From: Chlamydomonas sphaeroides
Taxonomy: Eukaryota; Chlorophyta; Chlorophyceae; Chlamydomonadales; Chlamydomonadaceae
NCBI GenBank assembly: GCA_001662425.1
Contig: BDDC01000055.1
Span: forward strand, 2,823-66,822
Reading direction: 5' to 3'
DNA length: 64,000 bases
Shown: one piece after another, positions 23,901 to 36,691 of the stretch
How positions within the stretch are numbered: position 1 is the stretch's first letter
Layout: the number at the start of each line of letters is the position of its first letter
The notes under the pieces: model-generated
What the model was told of the DNA's origin: nothing
What the model saw: the letters and a program-made list of their open reading frames with translations, nothing else
Databases searched by the model: none
Position numbers and translations under genes: made by a program

Positions 23901-26900
23901 TGCTGCTGCAGGGCCAGCACCTCGCACGGCTGTGTCTGTCGGGCAACAAGCTGTCCGACAATGTGAGGCTGGCTGGGGTGCGGCCAGGCACAGGGGCTCT
24001 GAAGCTGGCCGGCGCTGCTGTCCTCTGCTAGCACACGTGCACATGCGCGCTCCACGACGCGTGTGCCGCATCCTCAACTCCCCAACCGCGCCCCATCCAC
24101 CGCTGGCAGGACGTGTCGGAGCTGTGCGGTATGATGTCGGACCCCGCTGCGCCACGCATCCGCGTCCTGGACCTGGAGCAAAACACGCTGCTGACGTGGC
24201 GCTGCGCGCTGCCGCTGGCGCTGGCGCTGGGCCTGTCGCCCGAGACCGCCGCCGGCGCAGCCGACGCCGCGGCCGTGGCGGCGGCGCTGCCGCCCGGCGC
24301 GCACGCGTCCGCGGCGGCGGCGGTGGTTGCGCCCAACGCCACACCGTCGGCGCGCGACAGGATCCGGCCGCTGCGGCTGCAGCGCCTGGGCCTATCTGGC
24401 AACAAGCTAGGCAAGTCCGGCGGCCCCGCCGCGTAGTCGGCGCCCTGCAACCTTGTCGCTCACGGCACCCCTTGACCCCGCCACCACGCTCCTCCCCCCA
24501 TACGGTACTCTGCTCTCCGCGATCCCTCCACCTACCTCCTCCCGCCTCCCCGTCCCCCAGGCGACAAGGGCGTCACGCAGCTGGCCGAGGGACTGCGCGC
24601 CAACCGCACGCTGCGCGAGCTGGACCTCAGCCGCACCGGCCTCAGCGACGCCGGCGGCGCGGCGCTGGCCGAGGTCCTCGGCTCCAACCTGACGCTGGAG
24701 CGGCTGGACCTGTCGTGGAACGCGCTGCGCGGCGAGACGGCGCGCGCGCTGGAGGGGTCGCTGGTAGGCAACGCGGGGCTGCGCGAGCTGCGCCTCGCCA
24801 ACAACGGCTTCCAGGTGGGCGGGGCGGGAGGCAGGGCAAGACGCACGTGTTGGGGTACGTGCAGGGAGCAGCATGGAGCTAGGACGGGGCCGCCTCCTCC
24901 GGCGGCTGAGGCAGGGGGCCGTCGGGGCTGCGAGATGGGCTGCCTGACCCTGCCGCTGGCCGTGCTGCTGGCCGTGCTGCTGGCCGTGCCGTGCCGTGAC
25001 TCCACAGGACGTTGACGGCGCGCGCATCATCAAGGGCCTGCTCGGCCACGGTGGGTGCGCAGGCACTCGGCAGCGCCCCCGACCAGTCCGCAGCATCGGG
25101 CGCCGTGCACATGAACAGGCAGCCGGCCGCCCGGGACAGCCAACACAGCAAGCTCAGCAGTCCCTCCCGACCACCCACCCCGCCCTATCGCCCCCCTCCC
25201 CCTCCCCTGTTCTCGCAAGCTTTATCCAATATATCTTTCGTATTCAACCTCCCGTCTCTCCTCCATCCCGAACAGGCAAGTGGCTCCGTGTGGACCTGTC
25301 CAGCAACAGCCTAGGCCCCGGCAGCTGCATGATGGTGGCGGAGCTGCTACGGCGCCTGGCTGACACAGCCTGCCGGCTGCTGGAGGAGGGCAGCTATGCC
25401 GACGCCTGGGGCGAGGAACCGTCCGAGGCGGGCGGCAGCACGGTCGGCGGCGGCTACGTGTCGTCGCAGCCGTCGCCCATACCGCGGCAGAAGAGCACGC
25501 TGTCGTCGCGGGCGGGCACGTCGCAGGGCATGGTGCGCGGGGTCTCGGGGGGGCAGGGGCTGGGCCGGGTGTCGACTGCTGGCGTAGTTGCTGGTCGGGG
25601 TGCACCGGTACTGGGCATGGGTGTGGAGAGGTGGGTGCAGCGTGGCATGCCGCAACTGCTCCGGACTCTGCGGCGACCCCTGGCACGCCCAACCCTGCCC
25701 CGGCCCGGTCCCGCAGTACACCGACGGCCCCGAGCGCTCCTCGCCGTCGGTGCTGCTGCGCCTGGCCGCCAACAGCCTGGGCACGCAGCTGGGCGCCGGC
25801 CAGCCCAGCCTGCTGCTGGACGGCAACCCGCTGGGGCACACGGGGCTGCGGTGAGCGACCCTGCTGCGGCCGGCGGCCGGGGGCCTGGCGGGCGCTGGCC
25901 GCTGCGCCGCATGCGACAGCAGCTCCGTGCTGGGGCACGGCTGTTCCCAGATGGGCGCCGCGCCCGCTTGGTGCCCACTGCTGCCCTTGCCTCCGGGCCG
26001 CAGCCAGCTAGGCAGCTTGAGCCCAGCACCGCTCCCTCATCTGCCCATTGTCACTTGCCCTCCCCCTGCTCCTCAATCTTCTGGCTCTTCCCAGCACCAC
26101 CCAGCTGCTGGGCACCCGCACACATCACGCCCTGCCCCAAGTCGTGCATGCGCCCACCACCTATCCAGTTGCGACCGGCCGTAGCCGCCCCTGCTCGCCG
26201 CCTCTCCATCCCGCCTTCCACTGCAACCCATCCGTGCTCTCTACGGCGCTCACCCCAGCCCTTGCCGATCCCCGCCCTCCCGCTGCAGCATCCTGCTGGA
26301 CGGCATGGACGCCATGAGCCTGGCGCTGGTGGCGGCCGTACAGCTGCCGCACCCCGACCCCATGGCGCTCGAGGCGCCGCCCGAGGGGCTGCCGCCGCCG
26401 CCGCTGGCGCTCAGCATCGCCGGCTGCAACGTGGCGCCGCCCTCCGAGAGGCGCGTGCGGGTCGCGGACGGGGCAAGGTGGTGCACAGCCTGGTCCCGCC
26501 AGCGCTCCGCGCTCCGCGAGCGCTGTGGGCTTCGCTGACCTCGCCCTTGCCCGTGTGCTGCCGCCATGCTCCCACAGGTCCCAGCACCACGACGACCCCA
26601 GCCCGCTCCTGCCCTGGTAAGCGTCGCAGCACGGCCCCACTTGCGGTCCTGCCCCTCGCGCCGCCACCGCCTGCTGCCTCTGCTGCTATGCACGCGCGCC
26701 GTTGGGCTCTAGCGTCGTCGCACCTAACACTCCGCCCCTCGCCGTCTACATGACTGCCCACCCTCGTAGCCTGTCCACACTCTGCCGGCCGCCGGGCGCC
26801 AGCCCCGACCCCAAGGCGGCCGCCGGCAGCGCTCCCCCTCGAGGTACAGCGAAGGCCGCCCCCGCCAAGCCGGCGCCTGCGCCCAAAGGTACGCGAACAA

Positions 26901-29900
26901 GCAACACCCCCGCCACGCGCCCTGCCCCCAGCGCGCTCCTCCCCCAGCTCCCCCGCTCCTGCCCCTCCCTCCCCCTCCCACCTCCACTCCTCCATACCCC
27001 ACACTCGCGCCCCGCCGGTCCCACAGGCAAGAGCAAGAGCAGCTCCGGCGCTGGCCCCGGCGCCGGCGGCGGCTCTGGCGGCAGCGGCTCCGCGGTTCCT
27101 GCCGGCTGCCTGACGTTGTCCAGCCCGCACCTAGACCTGACCAGCCCCGCGGGCCACTACAGCCTGGACCTCAGCCACCCTGCCACCTCGGTGCTGGTGG
27201 CCTACCTGCTGCGGTGCGCCTGGGGGCGCGGACGGGCAGGGCAGGACCGGGGGAGCTCGCACTGGGAGTTGGGGGAGGGGCGAGGCGGGCGAGGTGCTGT
27301 GGAGGGTCGTTGACGCCAGTGGCCGGCGCCGCACCGTCAAGCAGCGGTCCCGCGGCTGTCGTCCGAGCGCCAGCCGGCGAGCGCCAGCTGGCGGACCCTT
27401 CCTTGCCCACGTGGCCCGCACGCGGCCCGCAGGCTCAAGGAGCGGCTGGCGGCTGCGGTGGCCAGCGGCCAGGCCTCGGGCGTGGCGCTGACGCTGACCG
27501 AGTGCTGCATCAACGGCCGCACCGTCAAGTCCGACACACTGGGCGCCATCGACAACTGGAGCGAGGTGGGACTGCCGCTGATGAGAAGAATGCCGAGGGC
27601 CGACGCTTTGCCGAAGGGTCCCCTCATCGGCCGCGTCCGGCAGCCCGTCTTTTCCACCCCACTCCGTGTCCCGTGTAAGCGCCCTCCTTGCTGCGTGCGC
27701 GTGACGACTGCGTCCTCCGCTCCCCCGCCCCTCGCCTCAACGCCCAGGGCACGCTGACGCTCACCGTCAAGGCGCCCGCGCAGCTGGCCGTGGAGCCGCC
27801 CGGCCCGCTGTCGCACCTGTCCGCCGGCTGGCTGGCGGCCTTGCTCGCGCCGCCGGGCACGCCGGCGCTGTGGAAGCTGAGCGTGGTGCAGGTGGGGGCC
27901 ATGCCGTGCCGTAGCTGCAGACAGGCAGTGCCGCGGGCCGAAAGCGGCGTGGGCCGCACTGTGCCACGCAGCCTGCAGGGATGGCGGGGCTCTGCGCGAC
28001 AAGCTGCCCTCTGACCATGCCTGGTTGCGTGCATCCCTTTCCCACAGGCCGCCGGCGGTGTGGCGCTCTTCACGCCCGGGCAGGCCATGGACCTGCTGGC
28101 GGGCTTCGACAGGGACACACAGGTGCCGCACATGGTGGTGGTCGCAGCCTGCGGTCGTGCGGAGCGTGGCTCGTGTCATCAGCCCGGCGGCCATCGCGAC
28201 GCCCCTGCGGCCTGGGCGGGGGCGGACCCATCCCTCCTGGCGGAGGCCTGCCGCTGGGGGGCACGTGCCGCCGCACCTGCTGACGTCCGCCGCCTGCTCG
28301 CCCCCGCGGCACCCCAACATGCAGGGCACCGAGTGCCTGGCGGCGGCGCAGATGCTGTATGCTCGCTCCGCGCAGCCGCTGGCCTTCTGGCAGCACCTGC
28401 TGCCGCGCTTCAGCCCGGCGCAGCAGGCGGCGCTGCGAGGCATGTGAGAACCAGGGCACTGGGACCCGGGCACCGGGCCGCTGCGCCGCCCCTAGCTCCG
28501 CACCGCTCCTATCCATCTGCAGCGGCTCTGCTCCACACCGCACAAACAGCCTGTTGCCGAAACACCTGCTGATGCTGCCATGCACCTGCTGCTCCGGCCC
28601 GGTACCCGCCCCGGCTGCAGGGTGGGCGACTTGGTGGCCCTGGACCTGCGCCGACCCATGGGCCGCTACGCGCTCAACCTGAGCCGCCAGCTGGACCGCT
28701 TCGTGGCGCTGCGCCTGCAGCTGGCGTCCGCGTTGGAGGGCAGCTGGCGGGAAAACAAGTGAGGGCCGGGCGCCGGGGCAAGGCCGAGGCTGGCCTACAT
28801 GGCCGGCGGGCGGCAGCGGGCCCGGCAGGGGCACGGGCACAGCATGGGGGCCGATGTTGGTTGCCAGTGTGCTGTTTCACGCGCTGCCGCCCGCTGCCCA
28901 CGCCTGCAGGTACTACATCAATTGGCTCAACGCTTCGTTCAACGGCGTGCCGCTGGACCGCGCCGGCCTCGTCCACATCCGCGACTACACGCTGCCCGCC
29001 GCGGGCGTGCTCCGGTGCGCGGCCCGCAGCCCGAACGTGCCCCTCACCCACCGACCCTCACCCAAAGCAGCCCAACACTCCAACCCGGCTCGCCTCGCTC
29101 GGCCACTGGCCGGCCTGCCACTCACGATGCCCTGCACCTCGACCGCCCTCCTTGCCTGCCACCCGCCCAGGCTGGACTACGTCACGTACGCCAAGCCGCT
29201 CCCCGGCAGTGCGCCCGCCGACCCCGACGACCTGGACGAGTTGCTTGCGGTGCTGCGTGGCTGCAACGTGGCGCACATCACCAGCGTGCTAGAGGTGGGC
29301 TGGGAGGGAGGGAGGGCGGAGGCCAAAGGGGACACAGGCGGGGCCATGGGTGTTTGGGGGGGCGGGGGAAGAGGCGCGTTCGGGGCAGAGGAGGGGTCGA
29401 AGCCGGGGGCCCGAGGGACCAACCGGCAGGGCCAACGGGGTAGGGCGGGCGGCGGCGAAGCCGAGGGCACTGGGGCCTGGGGCTGGCGAGGTGGCAGAGT
29501 CCGCCGCAGTGGCCAGGGCTGCGGCCCTGCCCTGCGCTGCCTGACTGGGGGCAAGCCCTCTGGGTGCCGCTGCCCCTCTGGCGGCTGCTGCCGCAGGCCC
29601 GCAAGCTGGCGGACCCGCCGCCGCCGCCCAAGACCGAGGTGCCACGTCACCTGCTGGCAGGCGCGTCGCGGCGCAAGTGAGTGACGCGCAGGCGCTCACA
29701 CTGGGGCCTCCATGCGCACCAGGCACCGCTGCACCCTCGATGCGCCCTGCCCCTCACGACCCTTCCCACCCCTGGCCGCTTTCGCTGACAGGCCCGCTAT
29801 TCCGCCGCCGCCGCCGCCCAAGCCGCGGTTCCCGCTGCTGCGCCTGCTGCGCTCCTCGCTCTACACCATTGCCACCACGCTCGCGGAGCCGGGCCCGCCG

Positions 29901-32840
29901 CCCTGGCAGCCGCCCGACGCTGGCAACGGCGTCTTTCCCCCGCCGCCGCCCCCGCCCCAATCCTGGGTCGCGGCATGCGGCTTCAACCCCGACCCCTTCT
30001 TCCGACGGGCCGGGATACCGCCGCCACAGCCCACCTTTGAGGGCTGGTCGATACCGCCGCCGCCAGAGGTGGGCCCACCATCCGGCAACGTCGGCTTGTC
30101 GAGCGCCGCCACGCTGCGGCGCGCTTCGAGCGTGGGCGAAAAGAGAGCTGCGGCGGCGAGGGCGGCTGCGGGCGGCAAGGGCGGCGGCAAGAAGGCGGCC
30201 GGCGGCCGGCAGCCAGCCGGCAGCGGCGAGGAGGAGGCGGACATGGACGAGTGGCGAAAGGCAAGGGTGAGGCCGTGGACGAGGGGTTGGCACACCGACG
30301 CTGGGGCCGGCAGGGCCCAACTGCCGACCGCCTTGCTCTACGCACGCGCCAGCCGCCAGGCCGCCGCCCCCTGTACCAGCCTGCCCGTTCGCCAGCCGCG
30401 CCTGCCTCGGCCCCCGCTGCCCTACACCACCAGCCCCTCGGCCCCGTCCGCCGCCGCCCCTCATGGCCCCCTTCCCCGCATGACCGTCCCCCCACCACCG
30501 TCCCAGTCACACACACAGCCCTTTCCCACCGCCCCTCTCCCTTTCTCCCCGCCCCTCGCCCCCCTCCCAGGCCGAGTACCTGGCGGCGCTGCTGCTCACG
30601 GTGCACCAGGCCGCCGACCTGCCGCTGCTCGTCTCCCGCATGGGCGCGCAGCCGCTGGCCGACGCCGTGGGGCTGCTGCTGCGAGCCGAGGCCGGGCCGC
30701 GTTTGGTGGCGGCGCTGCTCGCGGCGCTGCCGCCGCTCGCGGCGGGCAAGTTCCTCTTCGACCAGGTCCGTCGCCCGGCCCCTGTGCGGCCCCGGCCACC
30801 CTGCCCAGCCCTGTCCTTGCGGCCTCCGCCGACCTAGCCCGCTCGTGCTGCTGCTGCCCTGGACCTCCCCCGATCCCGCTCCCCCAGGCCGATCCCTCGC
30901 CCTGCCTGCTGCCGCCCGAGGCGCGCAAGCAGCTGCTGGCCCTGCTGCCGCCCGCCAAGGCCAAGGGCCTGGAGGCGGCGGCCAGGGGCGCCAGCGAGGC
31001 CGCCATCCTGCGCGCGCGGCGGGTGCGTACCGCGCTCAACGTGTGGGGCGCGCGGCGCTTCGTCACCAGCCAGCAGGTGCGTGTGAGGCGCCAGGCTCGG
31101 CGCCTCCTGGGTCGGGGCGGCTGCGAGAAGGGACGAGCGTGCACACACGAGGCGGCATCGGGGCCTCCGCCCGCCTCCCTCCCAACTGCACCCCTGCGCC
31201 CCTGCTGTCTGTCCCCGCGCAGATGGCTTTGGTGCTGACCACGCTCCAGTACGAGGCCGGTGGGTGGTGGCCGCGGCCAGCCCGGCTCGGGCCAGGCGGG
31301 CCCTGCAGTCCAGCAGCAATAGCTGTACGGCAGCACGCTGCGTCACAAGCAGGCGCGCAAGCGTTGCTCCGCTCCCTAGCCTGCTTTCCTTTCCCCCTGA
31401 ACTGCCTTTGCCAGCGCGCCGTGCTGCCCCGCCGGCCGTGCCCCACCCCTCCCACCACAGACCGCGTCACGGCCATGGTGGCGCTATGGCCGCGCGTCAT
31501 GGATGGCGGCTGGAAGCGCACCTTCGAGTCCATGACCGCCTCCGAGCAGCGCCAGCTCATGATGGTGCGCGGCAAGCGACCCGGCCGGCAACAGCACTCG
31601 ACGATGGTTGGAGGCCCCGGCTGGCCGCCGCGCAAACGCGCACACGCACGCATCCCGGCCGCGCTCGCTCCCGCGCTTCGTCCGTCAAGCCGCTATCCCT
31701 GTACCCAGGCGACGCCTGCCGTTTCAATCCAACCCAACACCTCGGCCCTCGGTCCCACCCGGCTGTCCCAACCCTCAGCGGCTGGGCTACTGGCATGTGC
31801 ACACCTGCCTGGCCGACCCGCACGGCATCTGCTTCAGCCTGGACCTCACTGAGCCTGAGCAGCGCGACATTGCGCGCGAGCTGGTGCGGGGCGCGGTCAA
31901 GGAGACCATGCGTGCACGGCAGGACGCGCGCGCACGCGGCGGCGGCGGAGGCGCGGTGAGCGGGCGCCGCGCTCAGGGGTGTCGGGCTGGGCTGGAGCGG
32001 GTGGGGCACGGCCGTCAGGGAGGGGCGGATGGTTGTGTGCCCGGAAGGGCTTGGGGCGGCCCGAGCCCGGGCGGAGTGGGGCACGCGCCACGGGGCAGCA
32101 GGGAGGGCTGCGCCTCTGAGCTGTGTCACGCTGCGCCTGCTGCTCGCCGCCCTGCCTGCGTCCCTGTGCCCCGCAGGGCGCCATCCAGACGCTGCTGGAC
32201 CTGCACGGCAACGGAAACCCCGTGTCCATACCTGAGGACGAGAAGCTGTGGAACATGGCGGAGTGAGCACTCAGCGCGGCACACGGGTCGCATGTGGGAA
32301 ACATGCGCCGATGAGCACGCGGGAGAGTCCGCGGAGTGGGCACGCAGAGTCGCTGACCCCGGCCGTGTGCAGCAGGATGCTCTGGGATGCAGTGCGATGC
32401 GCGGCTGCTGACGCCTGGCGTCCTGCCAACTGGCCTGTGCCCTACATCCGTGTGTTCCCTGTCCTCGCCGCAGGTCCAACTTCAAGACCATGTCGTTCCT
32501 GTACTCGCCCACGTTCGAGCAGAGCCTGCGGCGGGTCACGCGCAGCGTGGTGGCCATCCAGCGCTACTGGGCGGGCATCCAGGCCCGGCGGAGGTCGAGG
32601 TACCTGGCGGCAAGCGAGGGCAGCGAGGTAGGGCGATGGGTGTTTGGGTGATGCAGTGGGGCAGGGCGGCCCGCAGCCGCGGCAGTCCTGCGGCAGGGGC
32701 CGGGATGCCGGGGCATCTGCGTGCGGACCGTGGGGCGATGGGGCAAGGAGGTGAGATGGGATGGTCTGTTACTGAGGCTTGTGTCGCCTGCTTAACTTTC
32801 CCTTCCCTTGCAGCTGTCGGAACACAACTCGATCACGTGA
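20944..32840 (+). CDS. Giant leucine-rich-repeat / IQ-motif protein of unknown function (~2075 aa)
   Basis: 31 exons sum to exactly 2076 codons, which argues for one gene. N-terminal residues ~1-380 are Ser/Pro/Gly/Ala-rich and end in a poly-Gly run. A Gly-His tract is encoded at ~23.1 kb. LRRs of the ribonuclease-inhibitor type follow: LARLCLSGNKLSDN, LQRLGLSGNKLGDKG, LRELDLSRTGLSDAG, LERLDLSWNALRG, LRELRLANNGFQ, LRVDLSSNSLGPG. The middle has beta-rich segments (YSLDLSHPATS, GRYALNLSRQLDR, YYINWLNASFNGVPLD) and proline-rich linkers. The C-terminal third is helical (RVTAMVALWPRVMDGGW, DLTEPEQRDIARELV) and carries an IQ motif, AIQRYWAGIQARR, a likely calmodulin or light-chain site. The stop is TGA at 32838-32840, with TGTAA at 33087. 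One intron (24411-24560) starts with GC. The family is unrecognised; LRR plus IQ would suit a cytoskeletal or ciliary scaffold, which is only a guess. Confidence 0.82.
21844..21950 (+). repeat. GGCGGT hexamer array encoding poly-glycine
   Basis: An in-frame run of GGC/GGT codons within the first exon of the LRR gene encodes more than 30 consecutive glycines. The near-perfect alternation of GGC and GGT points to replication slippage of a 6-bp unit. Confidence 0.9.
23107..23243 (+). repeat. GGCCAC hexamer array encoding Gly-His repeats
   Basis: An in-frame array of GGCCAC with occasional AGC for GGC (Ser for Gly) and GGTCAT variants encodes (Gly-His)n with interspersed Ser-His. Histidine-rich tracts like this can bind Zn or Ni, but slippage alone could explain it. 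Confidence 0.9.
24411..24560 (+). other. GC-AG intron in the LRR gene
   Basis: The donor reads AG|GCAAGT and the acceptor CCCCCAG|G. Only this boundary keeps the frame between GLSGNKL and GDKGVTQL, with a phase-1 junction. It matches the known GC-AG intron class, in which the rest of the donor is close to consensus. Confidence 0.85.
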
Positions 32841-33086
32841 AGCGCCAACACGTCTGCGGCAAACGTTGTGTGAACGAAGCGGCTTGCATGGCAGGCGGCC
32901 AACGCATGGAGCACAGGAAGCAAAGGGCGCATCCGGGGTGGGGTCGGGTGGAGAACCGCACTGATGCTCTTCAGTACGGCAGTTGGTGTTGGAAGGGATA
33001 TGGCGGGCATGGCACTTGAGGGACAGGACCAAACCCGGCGGCTTCAGGACCGGCAGACAAGGGGTACGGAGGCACCCCCTTCGCCT

Positions 33087-33091
33087 TGTAA
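33087..33091 (+). terminator. Candidate poly(A) signal TGTAA for the LRR/IQ gene
   Basis: TGTAA about 250 bp downstream of the stop at 32840, on the coding strand. Confidence 0.6.
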
Positions 33092-33336
33092 CCGCTGCCG
33101 AGCGCTGCTTGCGCTGCGGTCGCTTTCACAAGCGGGGCCAACCGCGCATGGGTTCGTGCCGATATGCAACCGCGTCTTGGCTACGCTACCGACCCTGCAG
33201 AGAAGTAATTTGGAGACGGGAAAGCAGGCGACGACCAGGGGAGCTCGGGTCACGCGACGAGAGTAAACATGCTCGCAAGCTACAGCGAGGGCCGCGGCCA
33301 AACCTGCCCCCTAAGCATAGCTGAAGCATAGTGGAG

Positions 33337-33343
33337 TATAAAT
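33337..33343 (+). promoter_or_regulatory. TATA-like box upstream of the TM9SF gene
   Basis: TATAAAT about 180 bp before the ATG at 33520, in a locally AT-rich patch. The distance fits a promoter followed by a 5' UTR of about 150 nt. Confidence 0.5.
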
Positions 33344-33519
33344 TTGTGTTTGCGGGCAAGGCACCGGACGCGGGGCACCGATTCTGGTGCAGTACTCTTC
33401 GCCATGGCATAGAAAGTTTGGCGCCTCCCGGCATACCCCATACTCAGCCACTGCGACGCTCATATTTGACGTGCCCGCTAATGGTCCAACCCTAACGCAC
33501 TGCACACAAACTAGTCAAT

Positions 33520-36286
33520 ATGGCGCGAGTGGCGCTGGCCCTCGTGGCTTGCGGCCTCTTTGTGCAGTCGGCTCTTGCCTTCTATCTGCCCGGCGTGGCC
33601 CCTCAGGACTTCAAGAAGGTAGCAGCAGCTCGCGGTCCAACTGTGGCGGAGTAGCGGGCTGATCAGCATGGGCCTGCTACCCCTTGCGCAGAAAGACGTT
33701 CTGTTCCTCAAGGTCAACAAAATTTCGTCTATCAAGATGCAGCTGCCCTATGAATACTATTCGCTCCCCTACTGCCGGCCGGAGAAGATCGTGCAGTCCG
33801 CGGAGAACCTGGGCGAGGTGTTGCGCGGGGACCGCATTGAGAACTCGCTCTACCAGGTATGCTAGCGTTCGGAACGGCAGTACGGGCCAGGAGCTCACGC
33901 GCTGGCCTTACGGGTGCAGATTCAAATGCGCGTCGACGAGCAATGCAAGGTGCTCTGCCGCATCGAATCGCTGAGCAGCGCCCAGGCCAAGGCTTTCCGC
34001 GCCAAGGTGGAGGACGACTACCGGGTTAACATGTGAGCGCCGCTGGGTTTGCGAGGCGCCCGGACGTTGCTAAACCGCCTGTTGCGCAGGATCCTCGACA
34101 ACCTGCCGGTTGCTATGGTCAAGATGCGGAAGGACGAGTCCACTGGCTCTCTCGTGAAGACCTACGAGCGTGGCTTCCCGGTTGGCTTCAAGGCGTCGCT
34201 TGAGGTAGGGCAGTTGGCGCCCTGGGGCCGGGGGGAGGGCAACATCGCGCACAGGCTGTCCCTACACTTATCCCTGCTCCCCCCACTCCACACAGGGCCA
34301 GACGGAGGTTAAGTTCTTCCTCCACAACCACCTGCGCTTCACTATCCTGTACCACAAGGATGCGCAGACTGACCTGGCGCGTATTGTTGGGTTCGAGGTT
34401 GAGCCCTTCAGCGTGAAGCACGACTACGAGCCCCCGTGGGATAAGGCCAGCCCTATCCTGAACACCTGCAACCCGGGCCGCATGATCTACGTGACGCATA
34501 ACCTGCCGCCCCAGCCCGTGTCGGAGGGCGTGGAGGTCATCTTCTCGTACGACGTCAAGTTCGTGGTGCGTGCCAGTGCTATTGGGTTGTCTCAGAACGC
34601 ATCCGCACACGCTTCGGCGCAGGGCTGCACGGGGGCGTACTGCATGACCGCTTCGGCAATGTGGCCCACCGGACATGGTCAGCGCGTGAAAACCGTCGCA
34701 TCTTTGCCCTCACAGGCCAGCGACATCCGCTGGGCGTCTCGCTGGGACACTTACCTGCTGATGATGGACGACCAGATCCACTGGTTCTCCATCATCAACT
34801 CGGTGATGATCGTGCTGTTCCTGTCGGGCATGGTGAGCCTGCCTGTTTCTGGAGGCGGGCAGGATTGTATGGGCCACCGAACCGGGGCTGGGGTTTGAAC
34901 GCAGCATGCACGCTGCACCGCCGTGAGGCCCGTTTGGGCGTACCTGATTGGGCACATCTTGCTGTGACACCCTTCCGCCCGGCTCTCAGGTCGCTATGAT
35001 CATGATGCGCACGCTGGCTCGCGATATCACGAAGTACAACCAGCTGGAGGCTGGCGAGGACGCTCAGGAGGAGACCGGTTGGAAGCTGGTGAGCGAGTGT
35101 TGACTCCTCCGTACAGATATGCACTGCGCTCACCCGCGTATTCTGCGGCGCGCAATGGCGTACGGCCTTCGGCAAAAGGCACCACAACGCACTTCACGTA
35201 GCAATCCTAGATCGATCCACGGTTCAACGGGCATGGCGCGCCTGCCTGCCAGGTCGCAATGGCTGCTTCAACGTGCGACCGCCCCTGTCGAGTAATAGCC
35301 AAGTACATGACCGCTATTCCGTGTCACCCGTCCTCACCTACCAGGTTCACGGTGATGTGTTCCGCCCGCCGACCCACTCGTCGCTGCTGGCCAGCTACAT
35401 TGGCACTGGCGTGCAGTTGTTCGGCATGAGCCTGGTCACTATGATCTTCGCTCTGCTAGGCTTCCTGTCGCCCGCGAACCGCGGCGGCCTCATGACGGCC
35501 ATGCTTATGATGTTCGTGTTCATGGGCCTGTTCGCGGGCTACTTTTCGTCGCGCCTCTACAAGAGCTTCCGCGGCGAGGAGTGGAAGAAGACCACTCTTC
35601 GCACCGCCCTGATGTTCCCGGGCGTGTGCTTCGTGGTCTTCTTCATGCTCAACCTGCTGATCTGGGGCCAGCGCTCGTCGGGCGCCGTGCCTTTCGGCAC
35701 CCTGTTCGCGCTGTGCTTCCTGTGGTTCGGCATCTCCGTGCCGCTCGTGTTCGTGGGCTCGTACTTCGGCTACAAGAAGCCAGCGCCCGAGGACCCTGTG
35801 CGCACAAACAAGATCCCGCGCCAGATTCCCGAGCAGCCCTGGTACATGAACCCCGTGTTCTCGTGCCTGGTGGGCGGCGTTCTGCCCTTCGGCGCCGTCT
35901 TTATCGAGCTGTTCTTCATCCTCACCTCCATGTGGCTGCACCAGTTCTACTACCTGTTCGGCTTCCTGGCGCTCGTGTTTGTCATCCTCATCATCACCTG
36001 CGCGGAGATCACCATCGTGCTGTGCTACTTCCAGCTGTGCTCTGAGGACTACCACTGGTGGTGGCGCTCGTTCTTCACGTCGGGCTCCTCGGCGCTGTAC
36101 CTGTTCGCCTACTCCGGCTTCTACTTCTACTCCAAGCTGGACATCACCAAGACGGTGCCCATGCTCATGTACTTCGGCTACATGCTCATCGTGTCGTACG
36201 GCTTCTTCTGCCTCACCGGCACGATCGGCTTCTACTCGTGCTACATCTTTGTGCGCAAGATCTACGGCGCTGTCAAGATCGATTAA
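33520..36286 (+). CDS. Transmembrane 9 superfamily protein (nonaspanin, EMP70)
   Basis: Nonaspanins are Golgi/endosomal nine-span proteins involved in sorting membrane proteins. Eight exons sum to 1920 nt, a 639-residue protein, the usual size. The N-terminus is a signal peptide (hydrophobic ALALVACGLFVQSALA) followed directly by FYLPGVAP, the mature start typical of TM9SF2/TM9SF4-type members. The lumenal domain has LPYEYYSLPYC and NLGEVLRGDRIENS. The first membrane span is in the exon at 34716-34832 (WFSIINSVMIVLFLSGM). The remaining eight are in the last, 942-nt exon, with the landmarks GDVFRPP, FSSRLYKSFRGEEWKK, PGVCFVVFFMLNLLIW and TCAEITIVLCYFQLCSEDYHWWW. The C-terminus KIYGAVKID carries the conserved KxD/E coatomer-binding signal for Golgi retention. 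The stop is TAA, with TGTAA about 400 bp later. Confidence 0.96.
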
Positions 36287-36686
36287 GCAGCCGTGTGATG
36301 GCGCGCGAGGGGGGTTGTGGCGGCCCGGGCGCACGTGGGCCCGTGGCGGGCTTCGCCGCCAGCTAGCGAGCAGGAGTATGTGACTGCGTATGTGCCACCC
36401 TGATTAGCGCGGCCCGGGCGCGTCCGCCGCTGTGTGCATGGGCCTGTCCCAGCTGCGGCGCGTCGTGGCGTTTCCAGGGTCGCAACCTAGGTGAAGTCTC
36501 GAACAATTACGTGTGTGGGGGTGCACGGGCTACGATGGTGTACGCTTGGGACACAGGGACGTCTTGGTGGGACGCCAGGGCGCTGTGGCCCTCACGGATT
36601 AAGGAGTTGACTGGACGCGTGACTTGCGTGCCACTCCCAAATGGCGGTGACTGCAATCTGTAGGTAGGCCCCATCCTAGCTGACTG

Positions 36687-36691
36687 TGTAA
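36687..36691 (+). terminator. Candidate poly(A) signal TGTAA for the TM9SF gene
   Basis: TGTAA 401 bp after the stop codon at 36286. Confidence 0.6.

Larger units (their letters stand above)
32841..33519. other. Intergenic: LRR-gene 3' UTR and TM9SF promoter
   Basis: Contains a candidate poly(A) signal at 33087 and a TATA-like box at 33337. No exon is supported. Confidence 0.6.

Noticed and set aside
28123..28324. Apparent frameshift in the LRR gene, because HLLTSAACSPPRHPNMQ lies in a different frame from the preceding exon
   Set aside because: A normal 202-nt intron (donor CAG|GTGCCG at 28122, acceptor ACATGCAG at 28324) restores the frame, and total exon length is then a multiple of three.
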